NCBI GenBank assembly: GCA_001567505.1 | Contig: LLEU01000012.1 | Span: forward strand, 1-64,000 | Direction: 5' to 3' | DNA length: 64,000 nt | Origin: Acidobacteria bacterium OLB17 | GTDB lineage: Bacteria; Acidobacteriota; Blastocatellia; Pyrinomonadales; Pyrinomonadaceae | Part shown: piece by piece, positions 17,807 through 27,153 of the stretch | Layout of the letters: every line of letters starts with the position of its first letter | Numbering within the stretch: the stretch's first letter is position 1 | Program-made: the position numbers and the translations under genes | The notes under the pieces: generated by a model | Databases searched by the model: none | Seen by the model: the letters and a program-made list of their open reading frames with translations, nothing else | What the model was told of the DNA's origin: nothing

Positions 17807-18574
17807 ATGAAGATCGCGACCTGGAACGTAAACTCGATAAACGTCCGAATGCCGCAGCTTCTCGCTTGGCTTGAGGCAGCACGGCCGGACGTCCTCTGCC
17901 TTCAGGAAACGAAGGCGGTCGATGATAATTTCCCCGTACTCGAACTCAAGGCGGCCGGCTACGGGGCGGCCTTCACCGGAGAGAAATCGTACAACGGCGT
18001 CGCTATCCTTTCGCGATCTGCGATCGAGGATGTGCAGCTGAACTTCCCCGATGACACGGCCGACGCTCCGAAACGCCTTATCGCCGCGACCGTCAACGGC
18101 ATCCGCATCGTCAATACTTACATACCGAACGGCACGGAACTCGGCTCGGACAAATTCGCGTTCAAGCTCGACTGGCTCCTGCGTCTGCGGCGGTATTTTG
18201 ACGCGACCTGTTCGCCGGCGGATGACGTACTTTTTTGCGGCGACTTTAACGTAGCTCCCGAGCCGATCGACATTTGGGATCCCGCAGGCTGGGAAGGAAA
18301 ACTTCACTTTTCAAAACCTGAACGCGCCGCTATAGCGTTCGTCGGGCAATGGGGCTTTCGCGATCTTTTCCGCGAATTGAACGGCGAAGTTCGCGAATTC
18401 TCCTGGTGGGATTATCGTGCCGGTGCATTCCAACGCGGCCACGGCCTTCGCATCGATCATATCTGGACGTCCGAAAAGCTCACCTCGCGCGCTGTCTCCT
18501 GCACGATCGACCGTTCAACGCGAAAGCTTGAAAAGCCAAGCGACCACGCTCCCGTCATCGCGGAGTTCAATTGA
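17807..18574 (+). CDS. xth: exodeoxyribonuclease III (first of tandem pair)
   Basis: A 255-residue AP endonuclease / 3'-5' exonuclease of the EEP fold, acting in base excision repair. All motifs are present: ATWNVNSIN (metal Asn), LCLQETKAVDD (metal Glu), NTYIPNG (Tyr), CGDFNVAP (Asp/Asn catalytic pair), GLRIDHIW and SDHAPVIAEF (His/Asp). The start is the ATG at 17807; a TTG directly before it is in frame. Its stop overlaps the start of a second, diverged copy. Confidence 0.94.
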   Translation: MKIATWNVNSINVRMPQLLAWLEAARPDVLCLQETKAVDDNFPVLELKAAGYGAAFTGEKSYNGVAILSRSAIEDVQLNFPDDTADAPKRLIAATVNGIRIVNTYIPNGTELGSDKFAFKLDWLLRLRRYFDATCSPADDVLFCGDFNVAPEPIDIWDPAGWEGKLHFSKPERAAIAFVGQWGFRDLFRELNGEVREFSWWDYRAGAFQRGHGLRIDHIWTSEKLTSRAVSCTIDRSTRKLEKPSDHAPVIAEFN

Positions 18575-19347
18575 AGGTCGCGACCTGGAACATAAACGGA
18601 ATAAACTCCCGCCTCGACCACGTCATAAGGTGGTCGCTTGCCGTGCGTCCGGACATTCTCTGCCTCCAGGAAACGAAAACCGTTGACGCGAAGTTTCCCG
18701 TTGCGAAGCTGCGGGCCGCCGGTTACGAATACGCAGAATTTCACGGCGAAAAGTCCTACAACGGCGTCGCCATCCTCTCGAAGATCCCGCTGCTCGATGT
18801 ACGCAAGGGATTTGTAGGAGACACTCCCGAAGCCCCGACGCGCCTGATCGAAGCACGCGCGAACGGCGTTGCGATCGTCTGCGCGTACTTCCCGCACGGC
18901 ACGAAGATCGGCAGTGACAAATTCAAGTTCAAACTCGACTGGGTAGCTCGGCTTCGCAAGTACTTTGACGAGCTTCACGACCCGAACGACCTTGTACTTC
19001 TCTGCGGCGACACGAACATCACGCCGCACGAAATGGATCTCTGGAACGTGCGTTATTGGGCAACGCGTATGCACTTTACACGCGAGGAGCGTGATGTTTT
19101 TCAGCACTTGAAACGCTGGGGATTTGTGGACATCTTTCGACAGGTCAACGATCAGCCCGGCGAATATACCTGGTGGGACACGTTCCGCGAATCGTCCTTT
19201 CCGAAGAATCGCGGCCTGCGGCTCGATCACATTTGGGCGTCCGCTCCGCTCGCAGAATTGTGCACCGATTGCTGGATCGACCGCGAACCTCGCGGCTGGG
19301 AACACCCTTCGGATCACGCGCCCGTGATCGCCGAGTTTATGATCTAA
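18571..19347 (+). CDS. exodeoxyribonuclease III paralogue (second of tandem pair)
   Basis: A 258-residue EEP-family nuclease closely related to the upstream gene over its whole length, evidently a tandem duplicate. Motifs: ATWNINGIN, LCLQETKTVDA, CAYFPHG, CGDTNITP, GLRLDHIW and SDHAPVIAEF. The catalytic Asp and Asn are kept, but the Phe of the usual GDFN is Thr here. The start is TTG overlapping the previous TGA (TTGA), suggesting translational coupling at a reduced level. The two proteins probably differ in substrate preference, an inference from divergence in the substrate-recognition loops. Confidence 0.9.
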   Translation: MKVATWNINGINSRLDHVIRWSLAVRPDILCLQETKTVDAKFPVAKLRAAGYEYAEFHGEKSYNGVAILSKIPLLDVRKGFVGDTPEAPTRLIEARANGVAIVCAYFPHGTKIGSDKFKFKLDWVARLRKYFDELHDPNDLVLLCGDTNITPHEMDLWNVRYWATRMHFTREERDVFQHLKRWGFVDIFRQVNDQPGEYTWWDTFRESSFPKNRGLRLDHIWASAPLAELCTDCWIDREPRGWEHPSDHAPVIAEFMI

Positions 19348-19404
19348 GCAAAATTGGACAGAACACGGCCTGCGCCCGTAGAATATAGGATTGAGCACCA
19401 AAAG

Positions 19405-19818
19405 ATGGACGTTCGAAAGGCACTTCTGATTTTTCTTGGCACGGTCTGCGTAGGGCTCGGCGTGTTGGGAATGTTCCTGCCTTTGATGCCGACGACGGTC
19501 TTTCTCCTGCTTGCGGCCTATTGCTACTCAAAGAGCTCGGACCGATTTCACACCTGGCTGCTCACGAACCGGTGGCTCGGCAAATACATCACGACATACA
19601 AGTCCGGCCAGGGCATCACCGTCCGCCAGAAATGCACGACGCTCTTAACGCTTTGGGCGTCGATCAGTATTAGCATTTGGTTCGTCGGTGGAAAGTTCTG
19701 GGTTACGCTGATCCTCTTGGCCGTCGCGATCGGCGTCACGATCCACATCCTCTGGCTCAAGACCTACCGGCCCGAAGTCGCCGTTGAACCGCTCAACGCA
19801 CAGGCCGAAGAAGCCTGA
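19405..19818 (+). CDS. ybaN: YbaN-family (DUF454) inner-membrane protein
   Basis: A 137-residue membrane protein with the DUF454 pattern: a first helix LIFLGTVCVGLGVLGMFLP followed by LMPTTVFLLLAAYCYSKSSD, then HTWLLTNRWLGKYI, and two closing helices. Function in other bacteria is unknown. I take the ATG at 19405 (MDVRKALLIF); upstream in-frame sequence to 19354 is not family-like. The C-terminal tail is acidic (VEPLNAQAEEA). Confidence 0.85.
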   Translation: MDVRKALLIFLGTVCVGLGVLGMFLPLMPTTVFLLLAAYCYSKSSDRFHTWLLTNRWLGKYITTYKSGQGITVRQKCTTLLTLWASISISIWFVGGKFWVTLILLAVAIGVTIHILWLKTYRPEVAVEPLNAQAEEA

Positions 19819-19823
19819 AGAAC

Positions 19824-21401
19824 CTACTTTCTCCGAAGCTCCATGATGCGCCGCAGCAGCTGCGGCACCATTGACGCCGTCTTTAAGATCGAGCCGGTCG
19901 CGAACTTCGTCGCAAACGCGCGGAATGTCTTGACGGCGTTCGGTGAATACGGCATCCACCAGGCATCGGGCAGAACGGCGAGAAGATTCTCGTGAATGTG
20001 CTGTGCCTGGACGAGCTCGAAAAGTCCTGCGGCGCCGTGCGTTCGCCCTCGGCCCGAATTCTTGAAACCGCCCCAAGGCGTTTGCCCGATCCCGTGAGTA
20101 TAGAGTACTTCGTTGATCGTCACCGTTCCGGCGTGGATCTGCTCGGCAACACGTCGTGCCCTCGCCCTGTCGCCGCTCCAAACGCTCGCCGTTAGGCCGA
20201 ATTCGCTGTCGTTGGCAAGCTCGGCCGCCTCCCGTTCGGTGTCGAATATCGCGATCGGCAGCGTCGGCCCGAAGGTCTCTTCCCGCATCCCGCGCATACG
20301 GTTCGTGGTGTTCGTTATGACCGTCGGTTCGTAGAAGAGCGTGCCTTCGCGGCGACGTCCGCCAGTCACGATGGTTGCTCCCTCGCGGCGAAAATCCTCT
20401 ACGTGATCTTCGACGACGCGAAGCTGCCGCTCAGAAGACATCGATCCAACGGACACGTCCTCGTCCGTGCCGACACCCTGCTTCAAGGCCTTAGTTTCTT
20501 CGACGATCAGACGCGTTAGCTCGTCCGCGGCCGAGCGCTCAACGTACAGCCGTTCGACCGAAGAACACGACTGTCCCGCGTTGCAGAACGCACCCCAGAC
20601 GGCGGCCTTCGCGGCGATCTTCAGGTTGGCGTCGGCGAAAACGATCATCGGGTCTTTGCCGCCGAGTTCAAGTACGGTGGACGTCAATTCCTTCGCCGCT
20701 TCGGCCGCGATCTTCTTTCCCGTTGCGACCGAACCCGTGAACATCACCTTGTCCGGACGTGCGGCAACAAGCGCGGCTCCCGTCTCGCCCGCACCGGTAA
20801 CGATCGTTACAACGTCCTTTGGGACGCCTGCTTTTTGAAAGATGTCGCCGATCAGGAGGCCCGTGAGCGAGGTCGCCTCGGCAGGTTTTATGACGACCGT
20901 GTTGCCCGCCATCAAAGCCATTGCAGCCTCGCCAAGCGGGATCGAGAAAGGATAATTCCACGCCGGTATGATCGCAACAACGCCCCACGGTTTATGGACG
21001 ATCTTCGACCGGCGGCCGAGCAGTCCGTAAAGCCCGATCGAGATGCGCCGCGGCTTGAGGATCTTCGCCGTCCGCTTTGCGAAGAATTGCATCAGGTCGA
21101 GCACCGGTGCGATCTCCATCGAGATCGCCTCGCCGACGGGCTTTCCCGTCTCGGCGGAGATCAGGCGTGCGATCGTGTCCATCTCGGCCGTTACGACCTC
21201 GCACGCTCGGAGTATGGCCTTACGCCTCTCGGCGAACGACGTTCGCTCCCAGGCCGCGAAAGCTGCCCGTGCGGCGGCGACCGCTTCTTCGACCTGTCGC
21301 TTGTCGAGGACAGGGACGCTCCCGAGTCTTTCGCCCGTTGCCGGATCGAACAGCTCGAACTCCGTCGCCTTCGCTGTCTCTCGTTGTACGCTTTCGGCCA
21401 T
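19824..21401 (-). CDS. NAD(P)+-dependent aldehyde dehydrogenase
   Basis: A 525-residue ALDH-superfamily enzyme oxidising an aldehyde to its acid. Visible are the cofactor segment WGVVAIIPAWNYPFSIPLGE, FTGSVATGKKIAAEAAK, the catalytic Glu in STVLELGGKDPMIVF, and the catalytic Cys in FCNAGQSCSSVERLYV. The C-terminus (MVPQLLRRIMELRRK) carries about 40 residues beyond the core, ending basic and hydrophobic as in membrane-associated long-chain aldehyde dehydrogenases. The start at 21401 (MAESVQRETAK) is chosen because the 63 codons upstream look non-coding. It is divergent from an Lrp gene that may control it. Confidence 0.92.
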   Translation of the reverse strand: MAESVQRETAKATEFELFDPATGERLGSVPVLDKRQVEEAVAAARAAFAAWERTSFAERRKAILRACEVVTAEMDTIARLISAETGKPVGEAISMEIAPVLDLMQFFAKRTAKILKPRRISIGLYGLLGRRSKIVHKPWGVVAIIPAWNYPFSIPLGEAAMALMAGNTVVIKPAEATSLTGLLIGDIFQKAGVPKDVVTIVTGAGETGAALVAARPDKVMFTGSVATGKKIAAEAAKELTSTVLELGGKDPMIVFADANLKIAAKAAVWGAFCNAGQSCSSVERLYVERSAADELTRLIVEETKALKQGVGTDEDVSVGSMSSERQLRVVEDHVEDFRREGATIVTGGRRREGTLFYEPTVITNTTNRMRGMREETFGPTLPIAIFDTEREAAELANDSEFGLTASVWSGDRARARRVAEQIHAGTVTINEVLYTHGIGQTPWGGFKNSGRGRTHGAAGLFELVQAQHIHENLLAVLPDAWWMPYSPNAVKTFRAFATKFATGSILKTASMVPQLLRRIMELRRK

Positions 21402-21481
21402 TGTCCTTGATGATAAGCGTCCCGCTGGAGCAAAAGCAAGAAAGTTCGGCAGAAGCGGCCCGGGAACGACGAAAATAATGC

Positions 21482-21511
21482 TTGACAGCCCTATTGAGAG
21501 TTGTTTATTCT
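21482..21511 (+). promoter_or_regulatory. sigma-70-like promoter of the Lrp gene
   Basis: TTGACA at 21482-21487 and TATTCT at 21506-21511 with an 18-bp spacer, identical in both hexamers and spacing to the candidate before the HU gene. The Lrp start lies 22 bp downstream. Confidence 0.55.
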
Positions 21512-21532
21512 CTATATGTGGTTGACTACCGA

Positions 21533-22018
21533 ATGATTGATGCCATTGACAGCAAGATCCTGACGATTCTTCAGAAGGACGCCCGCACATCGAACGCCGA
21601 GATCGCGCGTTCTGTGGGCCTTGCCCCGTCGGCCGTGCTCGAAAGAGTGAGAAAGCTCGAGGAAAAGGGCGTTATCCGCGGCTATCACATGGACATCGAT
21701 CCGCGGATGTTCGATTACAGCCTGACGGCCTTTGTCGCCGTCCGGACGAGCGGCTGCGGTGAGGAACCGCACCTTGTCGCGATCCCGGAAGTGCTCGAAG
21801 TTCACGACGTCGCGGGCGAAGATTCTTATCTCCTAAAGGTTCGCGTAAAGGACGCCGAACACCTCGGCCGCCTGCTCCGCGAAAAGATCAAGCCGATCGC
21901 CGCCGTCACGGGAACAAGAACAACGGTCGTGCTCAAAACATTCAAGGAAACGACACAGCTGCCGATCGGAGAACAAGCGGCAAAGGACAAGAAGACGAAG
22001 CCGGGAAAGAAGAAATGA
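21533..22018 (+). CDS. Lrp/AsnC-family transcriptional regulator
   Basis: A 161-residue regulator. The N-terminal winged HTH is MIDAIDSKILTILQKDARTS, NAEIARSVGLAPSAVLERVR, then KLEEKGVIRGYHMDIDP. The RAM effector domain follows (LTAFVAVRTSG; VLEVHDVAGEDSYLLKVRVK), with a Lys-rich tail. The ATG at 21533 matches the family start; an earlier TTG at 21482 lies inside the promoter. A downstream EamA exporter and a divergent aldehyde dehydrogenase are plausible targets, as Lrp proteins often control adjacent amino-acid exporters. Confidence 0.92.
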   Translation: MIDAIDSKILTILQKDARTSNAEIARSVGLAPSAVLERVRKLEEKGVIRGYHMDIDPRMFDYSLTAFVAVRTSGCGEEPHLVAIPEVLEVHDVAGEDSYLLKVRVKDAEHLGRLLREKIKPIAAVTGTRTTVVLKTFKETTQLPIGEQAAKDKKTKPGKKK

Positions 22019-22055
22019 GAGGATCCTCGCCGCTGAGGGTTCGAGGAGGGAAACG

Positions 22056-23039
22056 ATGACAAAAAGATTCAAAGGAATGAGCCGCAACTCGGCTCTTTTG
22101 ATTTTGGCCTTCGCGGCCGTTTACATTCTTTGGGGCTCTACTTATCTTGCGATCCGCTATGCGATCGAAACGCTTCCTCCGCTCTTGATGGCGAGCACTC
22201 GATTCATCATTTCGGGCGGCGTGCTCTACGCGATCGCCCTCCGAACCGCTGATTACAGCCGTCCGTCCGCACGTCAATGGAAGACGAGCATCATCGTCGG
22301 AACGCTGCTGCTCCTTGGCGGCAACGGCGGCGTCGTGCTTGCCGAAAAGTATGTTTCATCGAGCGTCGCCGCCCTTCTGGTCGCGTCCGAACCTTTCTGG
22401 ATCGTGATCCTTAGCTGGCTTTGGCTCAAGAACGGCCGCCCAAGTTTCAAGATGTCGGTCGGCCTTGCCGTTGGTTTTGTTGGCGTCGTCCTGCTGATCA
22501 GCGGAAATTTCCACGCCGCCTCTGGCGAAAGCGTCGTCGAGCAAGGCTGGGCAATGATCCTGCTCTTGCTCGCGACCCTTTCCTGGGCCGTCGGGTCGCT
22601 CTACGGGTTGAAGGCTCCGGCGCCAAGGTCGGCTATCCAGACCGCCGCAATGCAGATGCTTGCCGGCGGCACGGCCCTCGGTGTGGTCGGTGTACTGCGA
22701 GGAGAGGCTGCGGCCTTCGATCCTTCGGCGGTAAGCTCGGCCTCGATCTACGGCCTCCTTTACCTGATCGTTTTCGGAGCGATCATCGGCTACACGGCGT
22801 ACAGCTGGCTGCTGAAGAACGCAAAACCGGAACTGGTCGCAACCTACGCGTACGTAAACCCGATGATCGCCGTCCTGCTCGGATGGGTCATCGCGGGTGA
22901 GACGCTTACGCCGCTTATGCTCGTCGGAGCGTTCGTGGTCGTTGCATCCGTCGTGCTTATAACGTCAAAAGAGAAAGATCTCTCGCCTGCCGAAGAGGAA
23001 TTCTACGACGACGCTATCCACTGCACAGCCTCTGCGTGA
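22056..23039 (+). CDS. EamA/DMT-family (YedA-like) exporter
   Basis: A 327-residue inner-membrane protein with ten hydrophobic helices in two EamA repeats. The first opens with AAVYILWGSTYLAIRYAIET, and the second repeat ends with AYVNPMIAVLLGWVIAGETL, both characteristic of drug/metabolite transporters. A GGAGGG ribosome-binding site lies just before the ATG at 22056. It follows the Lrp gene by 37 bp on the same strand, so an amino-acid or metabolite efflux role under Lrp control is the best guess. Confidence 0.88.
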   Translation: MTKRFKGMSRNSALLILAFAAVYILWGSTYLAIRYAIETLPPLLMASTRFIISGGVLYAIALRTADYSRPSARQWKTSIIVGTLLLLGGNGGVVLAEKYVSSSVAALLVASEPFWIVILSWLWLKNGRPSFKMSVGLAVGFVGVVLLISGNFHAASGESVVEQGWAMILLLLATLSWAVGSLYGLKAPAPRSAIQTAAMQMLAGGTALGVVGVLRGEAAAFDPSAVSSASIYGLLYLIVFGAIIGYTAYSWLLKNAKPELVATYAYVNPMIAVLLGWVIAGETLTPLMLVGAFVVVASVVLITSKEKDLSPAEEEFYDDAIHCTASA

Positions 23040-23060
23040 GAACGCGTGCGGCGACGCCGT

Positions 23061-24951
23061 CTATTTGTCCTTCAACGCAGTTTCAATATAGTTGAATGCG
23101 GCATCGATCGCGGCATCGAGCTTTCTCGGGTTTCGGTGCCGCCGCCTTCGGCCATATCGGCCTTTCCGCCTCCGCGGCCGCCGACCACAGGCGCGATCTC
23201 CTTTATTACATCGCCGGCCCGGACCTTCGCCGTAAGGTCGTCCGAGACACGCACGATGAGGCCGGCTTTGCCGTCGCCCTTTCGGCCGAGGATGACGACG
23301 CCGCTCTTTAGGCGCGCAAGCAGCGTATCGGAAAGCTGACGCGTACCGTTCGCATCGAGCCCGTCAACGGCCTTGCCGATCACTTTTACGCCGTTGATCT
23401 CGCGAACATCATCGCCTTCGCCCTCGGAACCGCCGCCGGTCGCGATCTTTAGTTTCAGCTCTTCGATCTCGCGACGCGAACGCTTCAGTTCTTCGTGCAT
23501 ACGCTCGATCGCGTTCGGCAGGTTGTCACGCTGCGTCTTCAGGGCGCCAAGACTTGCTCGATAAGGCGTTCGTCCTCGCGGAAACGCTCGAAAGCGTCAA
23601 ACCCCGTGATCGCCCGAATACGACGGACGCCCGAAGCGATCGCCTCGTCCGACGTGATCTTGAATGAACCGATGTCGCCGGTCGCTCGGACGTGCGTTCC
23701 GCCGCAAAGCTCTCTCGAGAACTCGCCGCCCCCGACCGTCAGCACGCGGACCTCCGAGCCGTACTTCTCGCCGAACATCGCCACCGCGCCCGACCGCATC
23801 GCATCCTCGATCGCCATCAGATCGGTCGTAACCTGTTCATTCTTAAGGATATAGCGATTCACAAGGTCCTCGACCTCGGCGATCTCGCCGGCCGTCATCG
23901 GCTGGTAGTGCGCAAAATCGAAACGCAGATAATTCGGCGCAACGACCGAACCTGCCTGCTTTACGTGCGAGCCCAACACCTCTTTCAACGCCGCGTGGAC
24001 GAGGTGCGTGGCGGTATGATTTCGGCGCGTGGCATCGCGTTTCTCGACATCGACGATCGCGGAGACGGTGTCGCCGGCCTTCAACTCGCCCTTCTCGGCC
24101 GTCACCTTGTGAATTATCAATCCGGAGACCGGTGAGAACGTATCGTGTACCGCAAGCCGCGTGTCCTTGCCAATGAGAACGCCCGTATCGCCGACCTGCC
24201 CACCGCTTTCGGCATAGAACGGCGTGTTGTCGAGCACGACGCTCGCCTGTTCGCCGGCCTTTATCGAATCAAGCTGCTTTTCGCCCGAGAAGATCGCGAT
24301 TACCTTCGCTTTTTCGATCTCGGTCGTTTCGTAGCCGTGAAAAACGCTCTTTCCGGCCTTCTCCAAGATCTCCGCGTAAACGGGCGAGACCTCGCTCTTT
24401 CGCGTCGTCTTGCCGATCGCCGAACTTTTCTGAAGCTCGGCGAGAGCAGCATCGAAACGCTCATTGAAATCGTCTTCCTCGAACAGAAGGCCGACGCCTT
24501 CGAGATACACGCGGATCAGGTCACGCGGGGTCCCGAACGTATCGTAAAGTTTGCCGAGCGAGGCGAAAAGCGCGTCGTCCTTGGGCGTCGAGGCGGAGAT
24601 ACCGAGTTCGCCGAGTTTCCCTAGCCCGACGACCATCGTCGTGCCGAAACGCTCTTCCTCGAGCTTGACCATCTTGGCGATGAAATCCCGCTGGGTTTCA
24701 AGTTCCGGGAAGGCCGAGTGCATCTTCTCAACGACCTGATCGCATACCTTGTAGAAGAAAAGGCCGTCAAGGCCGAGATGCTCGCGGCCGTGGTAGATCG
24801 CGCGGCGCATTATCTTGCGCAGCACGTAGTTTCGGCCTTCATTCCCCGGCAAAATGCCATCGGCGATCGCAAAGGCCGTCGCCCTAGCGTGGTCTGCGAT
24901 AACGCGGCAGGCGAACTGCTGCGTCTCGTTCAACGTCTCGTAAGAACTCAT
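23061..24951 (-). CDS. alaS: AlaRS-like protein lacking the aminoacylation domain, two frameshifts
   Basis: The homology starts about 290 residues into alanyl-tRNA synthetase: CRVIADHARATAFAIADGIL and NEGRNYVLRKIMRRAIYHGR. The tRNA-recognition region, the editing domain (RRNHTATHLVHAALKEVLGS, with the HxxxH zinc motif, and RELCGGTHVRATGDIG) and the C-Ala tail (GGRGGGKADMAEGG) follow. The class II catalytic domain (motifs 1-3) is absent: an in-frame TAA lies about 45 bp upstream and transketolase ends only 108 bp away. One missing base near 23542-23548 and another within 23121-23137 must be restored to reach the natural end FNYIETALKDK at 23061. It could be half of a split AlaRS, an editing-only paralogue, or a remnant. 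Confidence 0.8.
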
Positions 24952-25059
24952 CAATAAAATGATATAACAGCCCGCCGCATTTTTGGATATTCCGCCGGAC
25001 CATTACCAAAAACGTGCGTGACGGATCCGGCGCTTTCTAGAAGCGAGCGTGAGCTTGGA

Positions 25060-27081
25060 CTACAGCAACGCTTTTGCGAGTTTTACGGCATTTTCGACGG
25101 TGAATCCGTAATCGCGGAAGGCCTCGTCGCCGGGGGCGGATTCGCCGAATCGGTCAACGGCGAGCGAAGCTCCCTTATCGCCGACATATTTCGCCCATCC
25201 GAGCGAAACGCCGGCCTCGATCGAGAGGCGGGCCGCGACCTTTTTCGGCAGGACGCTCTCGCGGTAAGCTGCGGGCTGCGCGTCAAAGAATTCGAAGCAC
25301 GGCATAGATACGACCCGTGTCGGGACGCCGTCGGCCTGAAGGCGTTCGCGGGCTTCCATAGCGAGGCCGACCTCGCTGCCCGTCGCGATGAGGATCAGTT
25401 TCGGTGCGGCGGCCTTCCCGGTCTTCGAGCTTGCTTCGGCGAGTATGTAGCCGCCTTTGTGAAGCCCGCGGGCATCGGCGTTCGCTTTGCGGTCGATCAC
25501 GGCGACCTTCTGCCGTGAAAGAGCAAAGGCGGTCGGCCCTTCGGTGCGTTTCAACGCGGCACGCCACGCCTCGCGAACCTCGTGCGCGTCCGCCGGCCGT
25601 ATCAACGCAAGATTCGGTATCGCACGGAGGGCCGCAAGGTGCTCTACCGACTGATGCGTCGGGCCGTCTTCGCCGAGCCCGATCGAGTCGTGCGTAAAGA
25701 CGAAGATCGTGTGTATATCCGCAAGGGCCGCAAGCCGGATCGCGGGCCGCATATAATCCGAGAACGTCAGGAACGTGCCGCCGAACGGGATCGTCCCGCC
25801 AAAATATGCCGCACCGTTCATCACGGCGCCCATTCCGTGTTCGCGTATGCCGTAATGAATGTTGCGGTTTCCGAAACGGCCCGGCTCGAAGTTCGCGCTC
25901 GACTTGATGTACGTGTTGTTCGACGGCGTAAGGTCGCCGGAACCGCCGAGCATCGTCGGGATCTTGTCCGCGAGCGCGTTTATTACCTCGCCCGAGTATG
26001 CGCGCGTCGCTTTTGATTCGACGTTATCGAACGACGGCAGGGCTTTCTCCCAACCTTCGGGGAGGATGCCGCTTCGCGCTTCGCGGAATTCACGGCCTGC
26101 GTCCTTGTACTCTTTCTCGTAACGAGCGACAAGCTTGTTCCATTCTTTTTGGCGGGCCGCACCATCCTTAACGGCTTTTCGGAAATGGGCAAGCGCCTCT
26201 TTCGGGACATAGAATTTCCGGTTCTCGGGCCAGCCCAGATTGCGTTTCGTCTCTCGAACCGCCGCTTCGCCCGGCGCGTCCGAATGTGCCTTATTCGTGC
26301 CGGCACTCGGCATTCCGTAGCCGATGATCGAATGAACGCGGATGAGCTTCGGCTTGTCCTTTACCTTCTGAACGCGTTTGATCGCGGCCTCGATCTCCTT
26401 GACGTCGTTGCCGTCCTTGACCTCGTCAACGTGCCAGCCGAGCGCCTCGAAACGCTTCGTACGGTCTTCGGTAAAGGCAAGGTCGGTCGAACCGTCGATG
26501 GTCACTTGGTTGTCGTCGTAAAGATAAACGAGGTTCGAGAGCTGAAGGTGGCCGGCAAGCGACGCGGCCTCGTAACTTACGCCTTCCATCAGGTCGCCGT
26601 CCGAGCAGATGCAGTAGATCGTGCTGTCAACGACCGGGAACCCGCGTTTGTTGAATCTCGCCGCAAGGTGCTTCGCCGCGATCCCCATACCGACGCCGTT
26701 CGCAAATCCCTGGCCGAGCGGGCCGGTCGTCACCTCGACACCCGCCGTCAGATTACTTTCCGGGTGGCCCGGCGTTTTGGAATGAAGCTGGCGAAAGGCC
26801 TTGATATCGTCAAGCGAAAGGTCGTAACCCGTAAGATAAAGCAGGCTGTAAAGGAGCATCGAGCCGTGCCCGGCGGAAAGCACAAAGCGGTCGCGTCCGA
26901 ACCACTTCGGAGCTTTCGGGTCATGCCGCAGGAACTTCGTCCAAATGACGTAAGCAGACGGCGCCATGCCCAGCGGAAGGCCCGGATGCCCGGAATTCGC
27001 TTTCTGTATCGCATCGAGCGAAAGCGTGCGGATCGTGTTAATGCAGAGCTGGTCGAGATCGTTTTGGGTTGTTGTAGCCAT
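25060..27081 (-). CDS. tkt: transketolase
   Basis: A 673-residue thiamine-diphosphate enzyme moving two-carbon units in the pentose-phosphate and (if present) Calvin pathways. The TPP motif is [20 protein letters not shown] ... [13 protein letters not shown]; substrate-binding His residues occur in [32 protein letters not shown] and [18 protein letters not shown]. The pyrimidine-domain [17 protein letters not shown] and [20 protein letters not shown] are intact. The start is the ATG at 27081 (MATTTQNDL). An FGGY kinase lies upstream, consistent with a sugar-phosphate context. Confidence 0.96.
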   Translation of the reverse strand: MATTTQNDLDQLCINTIRTLSLDAIQKANSGHPGLPLGMAPSAYVIWTKFLRHDPKAPKWFGRDRFVLSAGHGSMLLYSLLYLTGYDLSLDDIKAFRQLHSKTPGHPESNLTAGVEVTTGPLGQGFANGVGMGIAAKHLAARFNKRGFPVVDSTIYCICSDGDLMEGVSYEAASLAGHLQLSNLVYLYDDNQVTIDGSTDLAFTEDRTKRFEALGWHVDEVKDGNDVKEIEAAIKRVQKVKDKPKLIRVHSIIGYGMPSAGTNKAHSDAPGEAAVRETKRNLGWPENRKFYVPKEALAHFRKAVKDGAARQKEWNKLVARYEKEYKDAGREFREARSGILPEGWEKALPSFDNVESKATRAYSGEVINALADKIPTMLGGSGDLTPSNNTYIKSSANFEPGRFGNRNIHYGIREHGMGAVMNGAAYFGGTIPFGGTFLTFSDYMRPAIRLAALADIHTIFVFTHDSIGLGEDGPTHQSVEHLAALRAIPNLALIRPADAHEVREAWRAALKRTEGPTAFALSRQKVAVIDRKANADARGLHKGGYILAEASSKTGKAAAPKLILIATGSEVGLAMEARERLQADGVPTRVVSMPCFEFFDAQPAAYRESVLPKKVAARLSIEAGVSLGWAKYVGDKGASLAVDRFGESAPGDEAFRDYGFTVENAVKLAKALL

Positions 27082-27153
27082 TTTCGATATGCGTATCAAG
27101 AGCCGTCTTTGTCTGTCCGCGAAAAGCGGCAGACGCCGTGCCGAAATAAAGAA

